From Mangifera indica (Eukaryota; Streptophyta; Magnoliopsida; Sapindales; Anacardiaceae), in assembly GCF_011075055.1 (NCBI RefSeq), contig NC_058143.1, positions 20,472,930 through 20,536,929 on the forward strand: DNA of 64,000 nucleotides, given 5' to 3'. Shown piece after piece: positions 26,845 through 39,338 of the stretch. The first letter of the stretch is position 1, and each line of letters starts with the position of its first letter. The notes beneath the pieces were generated by a model. The model was not told the DNA's origin. It saw only the letters and a program-made list of their open reading frames with translations, and ran no database searches. The position numbers and the translations under genes were made by a program.

Positions 26845-29800
26845 ATGGCAGACAACAGCACTTCAGATGGAGATATTAAAAGAGAGCAAGCTCCTGAATC
26901 ATCAGCAAGTTTAGATGGAGATGTTAACAAAGGGGAAGCTGAACCACCACCAGGAAGTACTTTAGATGGAGAAATGAAGATCGACCATGCTCAGGAAACA
27001 CCAGGAAACTTAGATGGAGCTCATTCAGCAGTGGGAGAGAGGGGAAAAATACCTGAAGAGAATGGAAATGAGCCAGTTTCAGATGGGAAAAAGGAGAGAA
27101 AGCAAGGGAAGAATGTAGTAGCATACTACAAGTTGTTTTCCTTTGCTGACTCCTTTGATTATTTTTTGATGTTTTGTGGTGTAATTTCTGCTGTTGGAAA
27201 TGGGTTCTGTTTGCCACTTATGTCTTTACTATTTGGAGAGTTGATTGATGCCACTGGAAAACCTGCCTCCACTACCGATATGGTGCATGGAGTTTTTAAG
27301 GTATCTGAAAACACTGAAACTATAGAGTGCTACTTTTCAATTGGAAAATTATTCCTTTATTTATTGACATTAAAGCTTTTACTGAAATTATAATGCATTA
27401 CTGGGTAATCTTGCCCCAAGCCAAAAGTCCCTTAAGTATTTTGTATTAAGTAATTACATAACATGGTATTGTATTTGATGTTCTGAAGAATATTTTTGAA
27501 AATTAACAATTTAATTATAGAGGATGAGGCTTGTTTTCTCTATCGGTTTCTTTTTGAAGTTGGAAATTTTGTTGTGATAGAAATATAGTTCTACAAAGAT
27601 TAGGAAAGTATTTCTTAGTAGAAGTTGCTTATCTCTCAAGATACTTCATGGGAGAGAGAAATATGTGAAAGTTTAACATGTAGTGCTGGGATAGTATTCT
27701 GGAATATCATATAGTGTGTTGTAGTATTGTATCTTTGTGGTCATTATATATTTTATCTCCCATGGATGTAAGATATTGATTCATTATCTAAGAATTAGAA
27801 TATTATCTGCTTTAGACATACAGTGATTGTTTTTTTTGGGATATCGTGTCTCCTGTGATTGCCCTAGCATCACAAACTATTTAACTGATCTTGTCTTATC
27901 ATTTATAAGTGATATGATATATTTATATATATCTTATGTTTCTCTAGTTCTTTGTCGATGTAGGTTATGTCAAGTAGTGTTACAATAGGTGGGTTATGTC
28001 AAAAATATCATGTGTTTTGTGTGATTGATGATTTGTTTTTTAAATTTTTTATGTTTCCGCAAAATTCCTAATATCAATGGTAGCCAGTTTTGATTTACTA
28101 AAAACTTAAAAATTAACATAATTGGGTTCAATGAGCAATAGTTTGGTCAAATACTTCTACAGGTTTCACTGAAATATGTCTACTTGGCTGTGGGGGCGTG
28201 TACCGCATCCTTTGTCCGTGAGTAGCTTCTTGAAATTGAATTTCGTATCGCTAATTCCATATTCAAATCTTATGTTAAGTGTAAAGATGCCCATTTTTGC
28301 TGTTTGCCAGAGGTGACTAGCTGGACTGTAACAGGGGAGAGGCAGGCTGCAAGGATAAGAAGTTTATATTTGAAAACAATATTAGGGCAAGAAATTGGCT
28401 TCTTTGATAAGGAAACTAGTACTGGAGAAATTGTTGGAAGAATGTCAGGTGACACTATTCTTATTCAAGAAGCCATTGGTGAGAAGGTATAGCATATTTA
28501 TATAAAAGAACATTATTGTTGCCATGATCATCGCAATCAATATCACATGCATGTATGGATTTGAAGATGCTCTTGTAATTTTTCAGGTTGGACAGTTTAT
28601 ACAGAATATATCTTCATTCTTAGGAGGCTTTGTCATAGCTTTCGTGAGAGGATGGCTCCTCACTCTTGTATTGTTATGTTCAGTTCCACCAATTGCTATT
28701 TCTGGAGCTCTCATGATGAAGCTCTTAAGCACGCTCAGTTCCCATGAACAAACTGCCTATTCTCAAGCAGCCACTCTTGTAGAGCAGACAATTGGCTCTA
28801 TCAGAACTGTAAGAAACATTTACAGAGTGAAAACCTTTATCTCATGCTGTTTCAATGGAATTATTGATGAAAAATGTATTGTTTATGTAGGTTGCATCAT
28901 ATACAGGGGAGCAACTAGCAATTTCTAAGTACAGCAAGTCCTTGATTAAAGCATACAAGTCTGGTGTAAAGCGAGGGCTTGTTACTGGGTTAAGTATGGG
29001 TACACGAAATCTTATCTCATATAGTGGCTATGCATTGGCAGTGTGGTTCGGTGGAAGAATGATAGTTGATAAGGGATACTCAGGAGGAGATGTCTTAACT
29101 GTGATTTTTGGTGTGTTGCTGGGCTCTTCGTAAGTACACTTTACTGCTTTCTATCTGTTTGTTGTTTTGTGGAGTTATGAAAGTTATATTAACATGTTAG
29201 CAAATTATTCGGAATTTAAGGTCTCTAGGGCAGGCAGGTCCACACTTAAGTACATTTGCTGCCGGACAAGCAGCAGCATTTAAAATGTTTGAGGCAATCA
29301 ATAGGAAGCCTGAGATTGATGCTTACGATACTAATGGAAGGAAACTGGATGAAATTCGTGGTGATATTGAGTTAGAGGATGTTAATTTCAGTTATCCCGC
29401 AAGACCAGATGAACGCATATTAATTGGATTCTCTCTTTCAATACCGAGTGGTACAACTGCAGCTCTGGTTGGACAGAGTGGAAGTGGGAAATCAACAGTG
29501 ATCAGTTTGATAGATAGATTTTATGATCCACAGGCTGGTGAAGTACTTATAGACGGTGTTAATCTCAGAGAGTTTCAGCTCCAATGGATCAGAGGGAAAA
29601 TTGGTCTTGTCAGCCAGGAACCTGTGTTGTTTTCATCAAGCATTAGAGACAATATTGCTTATGGGAAGATTGGTGCAACTAATGAAGAGATAGAAGCTGC
29701 TGCAGAGCTTGCAAATGCATCTAGCTTCATAAATAAGCTACCTCAGGTTTTAATTCTTCAACTATTGGTCTTTTTAAGTTTTAATAAATCTTATTAAAGA

Positions 29801-32800
29801 AAAAAAAATCTTAATTCCTTGAGATGAAAGAAAAATCACTAAATCCTCCAACTATCACAGTTTCCTCACTCTCCTTCTACCTATATAAGTATTCTGTTAA
29901 TAAGAGTTGGTGATATCTCCTTTTAAGTTTTGAATTGTCCAGAGACTAGACACAATGGTTGGTGAACATGGAGTTCAGCTATCTGGGGGCCAAAAGCAGA
30001 GAGTTGCTATAGCAAGGGCCATCCTAAAAGATCCAAGAATCCTACTTCTAGATGAAGCCACAAGTGCTCTTGACGCTGAATCCGAAAGAGTGGTGCAAGA
30101 GGCACTTGATAGAGTAATGGTCAACCGTACAACTGTACTTGTAGCTCATCGCTTGACTACAGTGAGGAATGCAGATATGATAGCTGTTATTGAGAAAGGA
30201 AAGATTGTTGAAAAAGGTTAAAATTTTGCTTAGATTTCCCTTTTTCAATGGTTCAACTACAGAAGTTGCCTGTCATTAATGTATTTGCTTGAGTAGCCTA
30301 TGTTACTCATGACTAGTTTCATAATCAAGAGTTTCTGTCTCCCGCGCATTACCCTTCCTAGTTACCATTCATCTTTTGTAAATTTTTGCTTTTAAGCTGC
30401 ATTCCTATTTTACGCATTACTGAATTATATTTTTTTCAAATTGTCAGGTTCACATTTTGATTTAGTCAAGAATCATGATGGAGCATATAGCCAGCTCATA
30501 CGGCTGCAGGAAATTTGCAATGAGTCAGAAAAAGATTCTTCAATTAAACCAGACAGCGGTCGTCATTCCTGGGTCCAATATGTTTCGTCGCCCTTAAGTA
30601 TAATTTCTGATAACTCAGTTGAAATGTCTCCTGAAAACTTACCTGACAAATCAATTGATAGTACTCCTGCTGCAGAAAAGCCACAGATTTCTCAAGAAGT
30701 TCCACTTAGCCGTTTGGCTGGTCTTAATAGCCCTGAGATACCTATGTTACTTATAGGTTCCATATTTGCTGCGGCCAATGGTGCAATATTACCAATTTTC
30801 GGGATGGGGCTTGCCAGTGCTATTAAAAGTTTCTACAAACCCGAAAAAGTCAAGAGAGATTCCTCAGTTTGGGCGTTAATATTTGTGGCCCTTGGTGTGA
30901 CTTCTTTTCTGAGCAACGCAATCAGCTCATACTTTTTTGGTGTAGCAGGGTGCAAGTTGATAAAGCGAATACGATCAATGTGCTTTGCAAAAGTGGTACA
31001 CATGGAGATAGGATGGTTTGATGAAGCTGAGCATTCGAGTGGTGCCATTGGTGCAAGGCTTTCTACAGACGCAGCCTCAGTGCGAAGTGCAGTTGGTGAC
31101 ACACTTGCTTTGATTGTTCAGAATGCTGCAACAGCAACTGCAGGCTTGATAATTGGTTTCAAAACAAGTTGGGAATTGTGTTTGATAATCCTTGCCTTCT
31201 TTCCTCTGCTGGGAGTTTGTACTTACGTACAAATGAAGGTGATGTTCTTGATCAGCAACGCCAGTAATGCTAAGGTTTGTTTTTAACTACTCAGGAAGCC
31301 ATTCATGTTATGCCTAATTTTCATTACATGATCAATTTTGATAAGGAAACACCAATTATGTGATTTTTTAAATAAAAAAATATGAACCAAACTCTATGTT
31401 ATTCTAAATATTCAAACAGACTCGCTACTATTATTATTATTACTGTTTTATCGAGATAGAGATTTTCAAATGTTTGCAGAAAATGTATGAGGAAGCCGGT
31501 CAGGTTGTAAGTGATGCAGTTAGCAGCATTAGAACTGTAGCTTCCTTCTGTACCGAGAAGAATGTGATTGAACTATACCAGAAGAAATGTGATGGCCCAG
31601 TTAAGGCAAAGATAAAGCAAGGACTGATACGCGGACTATGCTGTGGGGTATCCTTCTTCTTTTTCTATTTTATCTATGCAGTGGAATTTTTTGTTGGAGG
31701 GATATTAGTTAACCATGGCAAGACAACATTCAATGATTTTTTTCATGTAAGTATTTCATTCTCCATCAAATAAGTATTTCAAGTTTATGTGTCATTACAC
31801 TTGTCCATTGATCACTGATTATCTGAAGGAAAAATTTCTTACGTTATTCTGATATTGATCATTAGCCTACCTACTGTTTACAGGTGTTTTTTGCTGTCAG
31901 TTTGACAGCCTATGGAATTTCAAGAGCAACCACTCTTGCTCCTGACGTTGGTAAAGCTAAGAGGTCTAGTGCTTCTGTATTTGGGCTTCTTGACCCGATA
32001 TCCAAGATAGACTCAAGTGATAACAGTGGAACAACATTAGACAATGTTAGAGGTGAAGTTGAGTTTAGGCAAGTCAGTTTCAAGTATCCAACAAGACCTG
32101 ATGCTCATATTTTCCGTGATCTTTGCTTAACCATACATTCTGGCAAGGTAATGTTGCATGCTTCATTACATTCAACTAATAAAAGTTCACCCATAACTTG
32201 ATAATCCTTTTAGCTAAAATGGAACTTTTAGCTGCTCTGAAGCCATGGCAACCAATTTTGGTGTACCAAGATTCTTCCAGTGTTGCTTGCTTCAGCTTAA
32301 CAATTGTACATTAAATTCAGAAGTGAAAACTTTTTTCGTTGACACATACATTGGAAATACTGCTACAGCTTTCTAATTGACATGGTTGAACCAAGAGAAT
32401 GAATAACAATATAATTTAGCTTTTTGTTTCAGATGGTTGCTCTGGTTGGAGAAAGTGGGAGTGGTAAATCGACAGTGATCTCATTATTGCAGAGATTTTA
32501 TGATCCTAATTCAGGTCAAATTACTCTAGATGGAATAGAAATCCAAAAGCTGCAACTAAAATGGTTAAGACAGCAGATGGGCCTGGTGAGTCAGGAGCCT
32601 GTGTTATTCAATGACACCATCAAAGCCAATATTGCTTATGGAAAGGAAGGAGATGCAACAGAAACAGAAATTTTAGCTGCAGCAGAATTAGCTAATGCTC
32701 ACAGCTTCATTAGTGGCTTACAACAGGTTAAGACTTGGCATTTCAAGTTGTTCTTAAATACTTTGTTGAACAGAATGAATCCCACGTTATCAATAGTGAC

Positions 32801-33233
32801 TTTCAATTGCCACCAAATCTATTTTTTCTTGGATTGAATAGAAATTTATGTTTCTAATTCTTAAAGTTGGAAAACGTAGGGATATGATACATCTGTAGGA
32901 GAAAGAGGAGTCCAGTTATCCGGGGGACAAAAACAACGAGTAGCTATTGCGCGTGCCATTGTGAAGTCTCCAAAAATTTTATTGCTAGATGAAGCCACTA
33001 GTGCTCTTGACCTGGAGTCTGAAAGAGTGGTTCAAGATGCATTAGATCAAGTTATGAAGGACCGAACCACAATTGTTGTAGCTCATCGGTTATCCACAAT
33101 TAGGAATGCAGATGTTATTGCAGTAATTAAAAATGGAGCCATAGTAGAAAAAGGAAACCATGAAAGTTTAATCAATGTGAAGAAAGGTGTTTATGCATCC
33201 TTAGTAGCACTTCATGCAAGTGCAACAAATTAA
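26845..33233 (+). CDS. ABC transporter B family (MDR/P-glycoprotein-type), tandem copy 2
   Basis: Full-size ABCB exporter of the same clade as its neighbours. Twelve exons join in frame: 26845-27300, 28163-28217, 28311-28486, 28587-28808, 28891-29129, 29221-29746, 29943-30216, 30448-31274, 31480-31746, 31884-32147, 32433-32726, 32880-33233, giving about 1317 aa. NBD1: Walker [10 protein letters not shown] (467-475) and signature LSGGQ (571-575). NBD2: Walker [10 protein letters not shown] (1108-1116) and LSGGQ. Exon 7 starts with AGA, giving PQRLDT (R559) where the other two copies have PQGLDT. The first ~95 residues are acidic and repetitive, with SDGDIK, LDGDVN, LDGEMK and LDGAHS. Start chosen at 26845 as the first ATG; the frame above is open but begins only with GTG. 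A copia element begins 156 bp after the stop. Confidence 0.93.
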
Positions 33234-33389
33234 GCTCTTATGTCTGCTTCACTCTATTAGTAGTTTGTTTATGGGTTGTTTTGTTATCTTGAGTTGTTAT
33301 CATTGTAACTTGTTTCTAAATACACTTATAAGTCTAGTATTGGACTATGACATAGTAATGTAAGTTTTAAAGAGAAATGAAAATGAAGG

Positions 33390-33768
33390 TGTTGGATCCA
33401 GTTCACCTATGATAGGTTAACCTGATCTATTAGGGTTGAAATAACAAAACAACCCCTGCAGTTAAAATTACATATGTGCCCTTAACAGTTATGGGATGAG
33501 AGTTAGCAATAATTGGGATTTAAATTTTAAAATCCCAACTACCGCTTTAATAAAATTAGATGTTACGTTTCTTCTTCTCTGCTTCCCTACAGAAAACAAT
33601 ATAAAATACACAGACCTAAAACTATAGAATCCAGACAAGCAAAAAGGCAAACTATGTTGTGGATTATTAATTGAAACGCTTGGATTATCGAATATCATCA
33701 AAAAACACACGTATTGCAATCCGAGTATGCATTTTCTTTTATCTTGAAATTATTTATATCCGTTTGCA
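33390..33768 (+). repeat. 5' LTR of copia-1
   Basis: Starts TGTTGGATCC and ends TTTGCA, 379 bp. By eye it is roughly 80-85 % identical to the 3' LTR, with mostly transitions, which suggests an old, methylation-decayed insertion. Confidence 0.9.
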
Positions 33769-33781
33769 TTAGTATCAGAGT
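33769..33781 (+). other. Primer-binding site of copia-1
   Basis: TTAGTATCAGAGT directly follows the 5' LTR. It matches the common plant copia primer site TGGTATCAGAGC (complementary to the initiator tRNA-Met 3' end) except for two positions. Confidence 0.8.
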
Positions 33782-34045
33782 AATATTATATGGTTCACGG
33801 TGATGTTGATGATGCAAGAATATTTCTAGAAAATGAATTGGGTTCATAATGCTATGAATAGTGATTATTTTTTGAGAAAAAAACGCATGAACCCGTTCAT
33901 ATGCTCTATGACCCATTTACATTTTCTTGATGAATTTGATATGATTGAGTATAATTGTTGCCTAGAATCATGTTAGGGTGATATGTATGATTTGTGATGA
34001 AAAGTTACTTTGGAAATGCATCGAATCGATGAATTTCAGTAGCTT

Positions 34046-34655
34046 ATGTTTTCCAAAAATGGTGACATTCATGTCCCAAATTTGTTAGATTCCGACGACG
34101 TTGGCACTGTAAAATGCAACGAACAAAAGCATTGTGACGTAGGCTTCAAAAGCCTCATCAAATCGCCATCGATCATTGGCCAAAGGACAACCAATTTCAT
34201 TGGCAATTTATTAAGGTTCATATGCATCGTAGGTTGCAATCAGATTGGGAAAACCCCATTGCCCAACTTGTTGGTCAACGGGTCACTCCACTTGGCAATC
34301 GGGTGATCCGAATCGAGTCTTAACCTGTGGATCAGTTGACTATTAATGGTCAACATTTGATCGATTAACAATCAATATTTGACTAGTCAATGGTCAAAGT
34401 TTGACCAACACATGAAGTGCTTTCTCCAGCGTGTGAAGATCGTGGTCCCATGTCATGTAAGAGCTTATGCAACCTATTTTTGTATAAATCAAACACTTAT
34501 TGTTGTTTTCGGGATGTATTTTGAATTATACATTGTTATATAATATGTGAACATATGTTGTTTCTATTGTTATGCATGTGTAATTTATTTTGTGTCTATT
34601 TGTTGTTCATATATAGGGTGAACATATTGAGTAGAGACTACTATCTGAATTATAA
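34046..34655 (+). other. Copia-1 5' leader, no intact frame
   Basis: Between the primer site and the first recognisable gag remnant there is a stretch with short repeated GGTCAA/TTGACCA words (about 34330-34410). It carries no protein that I recognise. Confidence 0.5.
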
Positions 34656-35283
34656 ATGAATTCGAATCATGTTGCTAAGTCCAGTTTCAAGAAGTTTTCT
34701 AATTACAAGTGAAAATGATGTAAGTCCAGAAAAGGGAAAGAGATCATCTAAGGACCTATGAATAAGAACAAGCAATTCAAGTGCAAAAGAGGTAAACACG
34801 TTAGGAAAAGACATAAGACTAAGCTGACCTGTTACAACTATAAAAACAAGAGTCACTTTGCTAGTGAGTGCATGAAGTATAAGAAGGTATTGTCTTATCT
34901 TGTTTTGAATTATGAGATTTATGTTTCTAGTACTATTTTATTAACTAAATCTTATCCTATGTAGATTGTAGACTTAGGAGCCACAGACCATGTAGCTCGT
35001 GATGGAGAAGCTTTTGTGGAATTTTGTCAAATACCGAGGGAAACATGATGGATTTATATAGGTAATAACACAAAACTATAAGCAAAAAGAAATGGACACA
35101 TACAAATTAGTTTTGTGAGGTAGTCAAACCTTATACCTACATGAAGTTTTGTATGCTCCAAAAATTTGACGAAATTTGGTCTCTGTGCGTGTTCTATTAA
35201 AACTAAGATATAATTTAATTTTCTCCCAGAACTTGGTTAAAATTTATTATGGTATTATGTATTATGGATTTGAATTTCTGTTA

Positions 35284-35364
35284 GAAGGTTTTGTGGTGTT
35301 AGACACCTTATCATGTAATTATGAGAAGGTTTTGTGGTGTTAGACACCTTATCATGTAATTATG
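35284..35364 (+). repeat. Tandem duplication (~41 bp) inside copia-1
   Basis: The phrase GAAGGTTTTGTGGTGTTAGA and its continuation to ATGTAATTATGA occur twice in direct succession with no differences, so the duplication is much younger than the element. Confidence 0.85.
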
Positions 35365-35415
35365 ATAATTTTGTTAATTCTTTGTTATTTGCAACTCCTA
35401 ACAGTCTGATTATGG

Positions 35416-35601
35416 ATGCAAATATATGACATTCTAATTAGAGTATATTGGTCAAGATAAAATGAATAGAATGGTTCATGAAAGGTTATTAGGACCTATC
35501 ACGAAATTAGATGCAAATAAATGACATGCTAATTAGGGTATATTGGTCAAGATAAAATGAATAAACTGGTTCGTGAAAGGTTATTAGGACCTATCACGAA
35601 A
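35416..35601 (+). repeat. Second tandem duplication (~92 bp) inside copia-1
   Basis: The stretch from ATGCAAATATATGACATTCT to CACGAAATTAG is repeated immediately with a few differences (ATGGTT/CTGGTT, TTCATG/TTCGTG). It covers the pre-integrase region, so that domain is partly doubled. Confidence 0.8.
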
Positions 35602-35972
35602 TTAGTTCTGTCTATTTGTGAGTATTGCTTAGCAAGAAAACCTTTGTCTAGAAAACCTTTTGACAAAACTGCTAGAGTTGCGCTTCCTTTGCAACTTGTA
35701 CACTCATATATTTGTGGTATTATAAATGTCAGAGCTAGAAATGGTGCATCCTATTTTACCATTTTCATAGATGATTATTCACGTTTTGGTTATACCTATT
35801 TGATCTCCCATAAGTTAAAAACAATAGATTGTTTTAGATATTCTATAAATAAGATTGAATATCAATTGGACAAAAGAATAAAAGCCTTGAGAACTAATCA
35901 AGGCCGTGAATATTTATCTACTAAATTTAAAGAATGATGTAGTGAAAAAAAATTGTGTGGCAATTAACAATT

Positions 35973-36704
35973 GGCCAAAGGACTTATTCCCCCTTAAAAT
36001 ATGTTGTTTTTCTAAGTTTTCTCCCCTTAGTTTTGAAAATCTCAAATACCTACCCATGATTGGTTAAAATTAATGGTTTTTGGGCAAAATCGTTATTTTA
36101 TCTATAATATTAAAAATAAACTAAAATATAATTTCCTTTTCCTCCCTTAAACTTTAAAAACTAAAAGTTTGCCCCTAACCAACGTTTTAAAAAATGATAT
36201 TTCTTCCCTAGGGTTTGGTTTTCAGATCTTCAGTGCCATCTCCAATGCCATTGTTGATGGTCTCTCCCTCCCAAAGCTTTCTCTCCCTCCAACAGTCTCT
36301 CTCCATTCAGTTAAACGCTCAATCGACGTCGAATGAAGTTTTGAAGATAATAGAAGACGAAGAGCTTTATCTCCCTGACAAAGCTTTTTGTCTTCCAAAC
36401 CTTATTCGATGTAGATCGAATGTTCAACAGAGTGGAGAGAGATCGTTGGAGGGATTTGAAAGGGAGATACTATTGACAATGACAACGAAGATGGCCCTGG
36501 AGACCTAGAACTAAACCTAAGAGAGAACTGCCATTTTTTAAAACTTGGGTTAGGTGAAAACTTTTAGTTTTTAAAGTTTATGGGGTGAAAAAGAGATAAA
36601 ATTTTAAAAGGTTAGAGTTCCATTAATTTTAATAGCCCATGGGTGGGTAAATGAGATTTTCAAAGTTAAGGGGTGAGAACCTGAGGTTAGAGGATCCTTT
36701 GGCC
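35973..36704. mobile_element. Mutator-type fold-back element A nested in copia-1
   Basis: Begins GGCCAAAGGACTTATTCC and ends GGATCCTTTGGCC. Long inverted arms pair through CTTAGTTTTGAAAATCTCA against CTTAACTTTGAAAATCTCA, and through AAACTTTAAAAACTAAAAGT near 36149 and its complement near 36566. It is 732 bp long and flanked by perfect 9-bp direct repeats TTAACAATT (35964-35972 and 36705-36713), as in Mutator-superfamily insertions. The middle is rich in TCTCTCCCTCC and codes for nothing convincing. It splits the copia integrase. Confidence 0.92.
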
Positions 36705-38526
36705 TTAACAATTCCAAGAACTCCGTAATAAAATGGTGTAGTGGAAAGAAAGAATCGAACTTTGTTAAAAATGGTTAGGTTTATGATGGCATAGGAAAAT
36801 CTTCTAATTTCGTATTGGGGAGATGTCTTGTTGTCTTTGACTTATGTATTTAAACGAGTGGCCACTAAATCAGTTACTTCTACTCTTTATGAGTTATGGA
36901 CGGATAGAAAACTTGATTTGAATATGATACGACCTTAAGGGTTAGCAACATACATCAATGACTCTTCCCATAAATTTGAAAAATTAGGACCGAGAGAAAA
37001 GAATTGTGTCTTTGTAAGATACTTTAAACACTCCAAAGGTTACATGTTCATAGGGGAGGACTTTAATGGGAGAGTAACTAAAATAGTTACTAGAGATGCA
37101 ATATTAAGTCTTCATCTGTATAAGACAAAAGAGAAATATGGAAAAAGTATGTTTCAATGACCATCAGTTATGTCGCAACTGACAATGTTTTTACCTCTTC
37201 CAAATAGTGAGAGCAATGAGATTAAGCTTTAACTTATTCGAATAGTGAGATCGAAGATTCTCAATTGCATAAGAATAAATGTCCTAGAGTCCCTAAGCGA
37301 TGTTTTAGAATTTAAAATAAAGTTTTCATAACCGTTCCTTTAGAAGACGAAAAACCTAAAAATATCAAAGCAGCTTTATCATCCCTTGATAAGGAAAGAT
37401 GGCAAGAAGCGTTGGAGGAAGAAATGAAATCCATGAAAATTAACCAAGTTTGGAGTTTGGTGGACTTACCATCGGGTCAAAAATTTATTGGGAATAAATG
37501 GATTCTCAAAATTAAACGTAAAATAGATGACTCAATGGACAAATATAAAGCTTATCTTGTGGTGAAAGACTATACCCAATAAGAAGGTATAAATTATAAA
37601 GAAACCTTTTTGGTTGTCATAAGATTTACTTCAATTAATGTAATTCTAGTTGTAGTAGCACATTTAGATCTTAAATTGCATCAAATGGACGACAAGACAA
37701 CTCTCCTTAATAGAGAACTTGACGAAAAGACCTATATGGATCAACTTGTAGGTTTCGTGATAAAAGGCCAAGAACGCAAAGTATGCAAGCTCCAATGATC
37801 AATATATGGCCTAAAACAGTTATCAAGACAATGGTATTTAAAATTCCACAAGACTATATTGTCTTATAATTTTAAAATATTAAAACAAGACTACTGTGCC
37901 TATGTAAATTGGTTTAATGACAAATTTGCAATTCTATCTCTTTATGTGGTTGATGTATTGATAGTGAGAGTAATTTGAAGTATGTGATGACCATTTAAGA
38001 ATTAGTTATCCACAAATTTTGACATAGAGGGGTGAAACATAGTATATTTTGGATATTAAAATAAAAAATGATTGTTCTAAGAAACTTTTAGCTCTATCAC
38101 AAGAGTATTGTATCTAAAATATTCTAGAACCATTCAATCTGACGAACTACAAACTCATAGATAATCTTGTGTTAAAAGGTTATTTATTGGGCCAAGACAT
38201 GTGTCTAAAGACTCCAAACAAGAGAAATGAAATGTTCTCAGTACCTTATTCAAATGTGGTTGAAAGTCTCATATACATTATGATGTGTACTCACCTCGAT
38301 ATTTGCTTTGCTATTGAGTTGGTCAGTTGATATCAATCAAACCTTGGAAGGGAACATTGGAAGATTGTTAAAAGGATATTGAGATATCTGAAATGCACTA
38401 TAGATTACTATTTATGCTATCAAGGATTAGATTTTCGTATTGTTAGTTATTTAGATACTGACAAGGGTGGTGATTTAGACCAACCTAAATCAATTTCTGA
38501 CTATGTTTTCTTACTCTAAAAAGGTA

Positions 38527-39338
38527 GGCCAAAGGACTATTTCCCACCAAAGGTATGTTGTATTCTCAAGTTTTTCCTCTTTAACTTGAAAATCCCAAAT
38601 ATCCACCCATAAGCAGTTAAAATTAACGAAACTCTTACTCCTTAAAATTTTATCTCTCTTTACCCCCATAAACTTTAAAAACTAAAAGTTTCCCCCAGCC
38701 TAAGTTTTAAAAAATAACAGTTTCCCCCAGGTTTTGTTTCCAAATCTTTGACGTCATCTTCGGCTCTATTGTCGACAACCTCTCCCTCCCGAAGCTTTCT
38801 CTGCCTCTGATGGTCTTTCTCTACCCATTTGGACGCCCGATCAATGTCGAAGGAGCTATAGAAGACGAAAAACTTTGTTGGGAAAGACGAAGCTTTTCGT
38901 CTTCCCAAGCGAAGACAAAGTTGTCATCTTCGTTTGGGAAGACAAAAAACTTCATCTTCCTTGACAAAGCTCTTCGTCTTCCACGACTCCTCCAATGTTG
39001 ATCAGGCGTCCAAATGGGAAGAAAGGGAGAGGAGGCTTTGGGAGGGAGAGGCTGCCGACAATGGAGTAGGAGATGACGTCAAAGATCTGGAAACGAAACC
39101 CTGGGGGAAAATTGTTATTTTTTAAAACTTAGGGTAGGGGAAACTTTTAGTTTTTAAAGGTTAGGGGTAAAAAGAGATTATATTTTCGTTTATTTTTAAT
39201 ATTATAGATAAAATGATGATTTTAACCCTTACTACCGTTAATTTTAACTACTCATAGATAGATATTTGAGATTTTCAAAGTTAAAGGGGGGAAACTTGGG
39301 AATGCAACATACCTTGGATGGGAAATAGTCCTTTGGCC
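38527..39338. mobile_element. Mutator-type fold-back element B nested in copia-1
   Basis: Begins GGCCAAAGGACTATTTCCCA and ends in its near-perfect inverse TGGGAAATAGTCCTTTGGCC, 812 bp in all. The flanking 9-mers AAAAAGGTA (38518-38526) and AAAAGGGTA (39339-39347) differ at one base. The arms and the CTCTCCCTCCCGAAGCTTTCT interior are close to element A, so both are one family. The centre carries several inverted GAAGACGAA/TTCGTCTTC words. It lies within the copia RNase H region. Confidence 0.92.

Noticed and set aside
27301..28162. Transposon insertion in the 862-bp first intron of ABCB copy 2
   Set aside because: The intron is longer than in copy 3, but I found no terminal repeats or coding remnants; it looks like ordinary AT-rich intron sequence.
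34046..34306. 86-codon frame in the copia-1 leader
   Set aside because: It lies between the primer site and the gag remnant and does not resemble gag or any known retrotransposon leader protein.
36215..36508. 97-codon open frame inside fold-back element A
   Set aside because: It starts in the T-rich arm and has no domain. The matching part of sister element B does not keep the frame, so it is chance.
38810..39125. Overlapping frames of ~63 codons inside fold-back element B
   Set aside because: Both arise from inverted GAAGACGAA/TTCGTCTTC words; the same words give frames on both strands.
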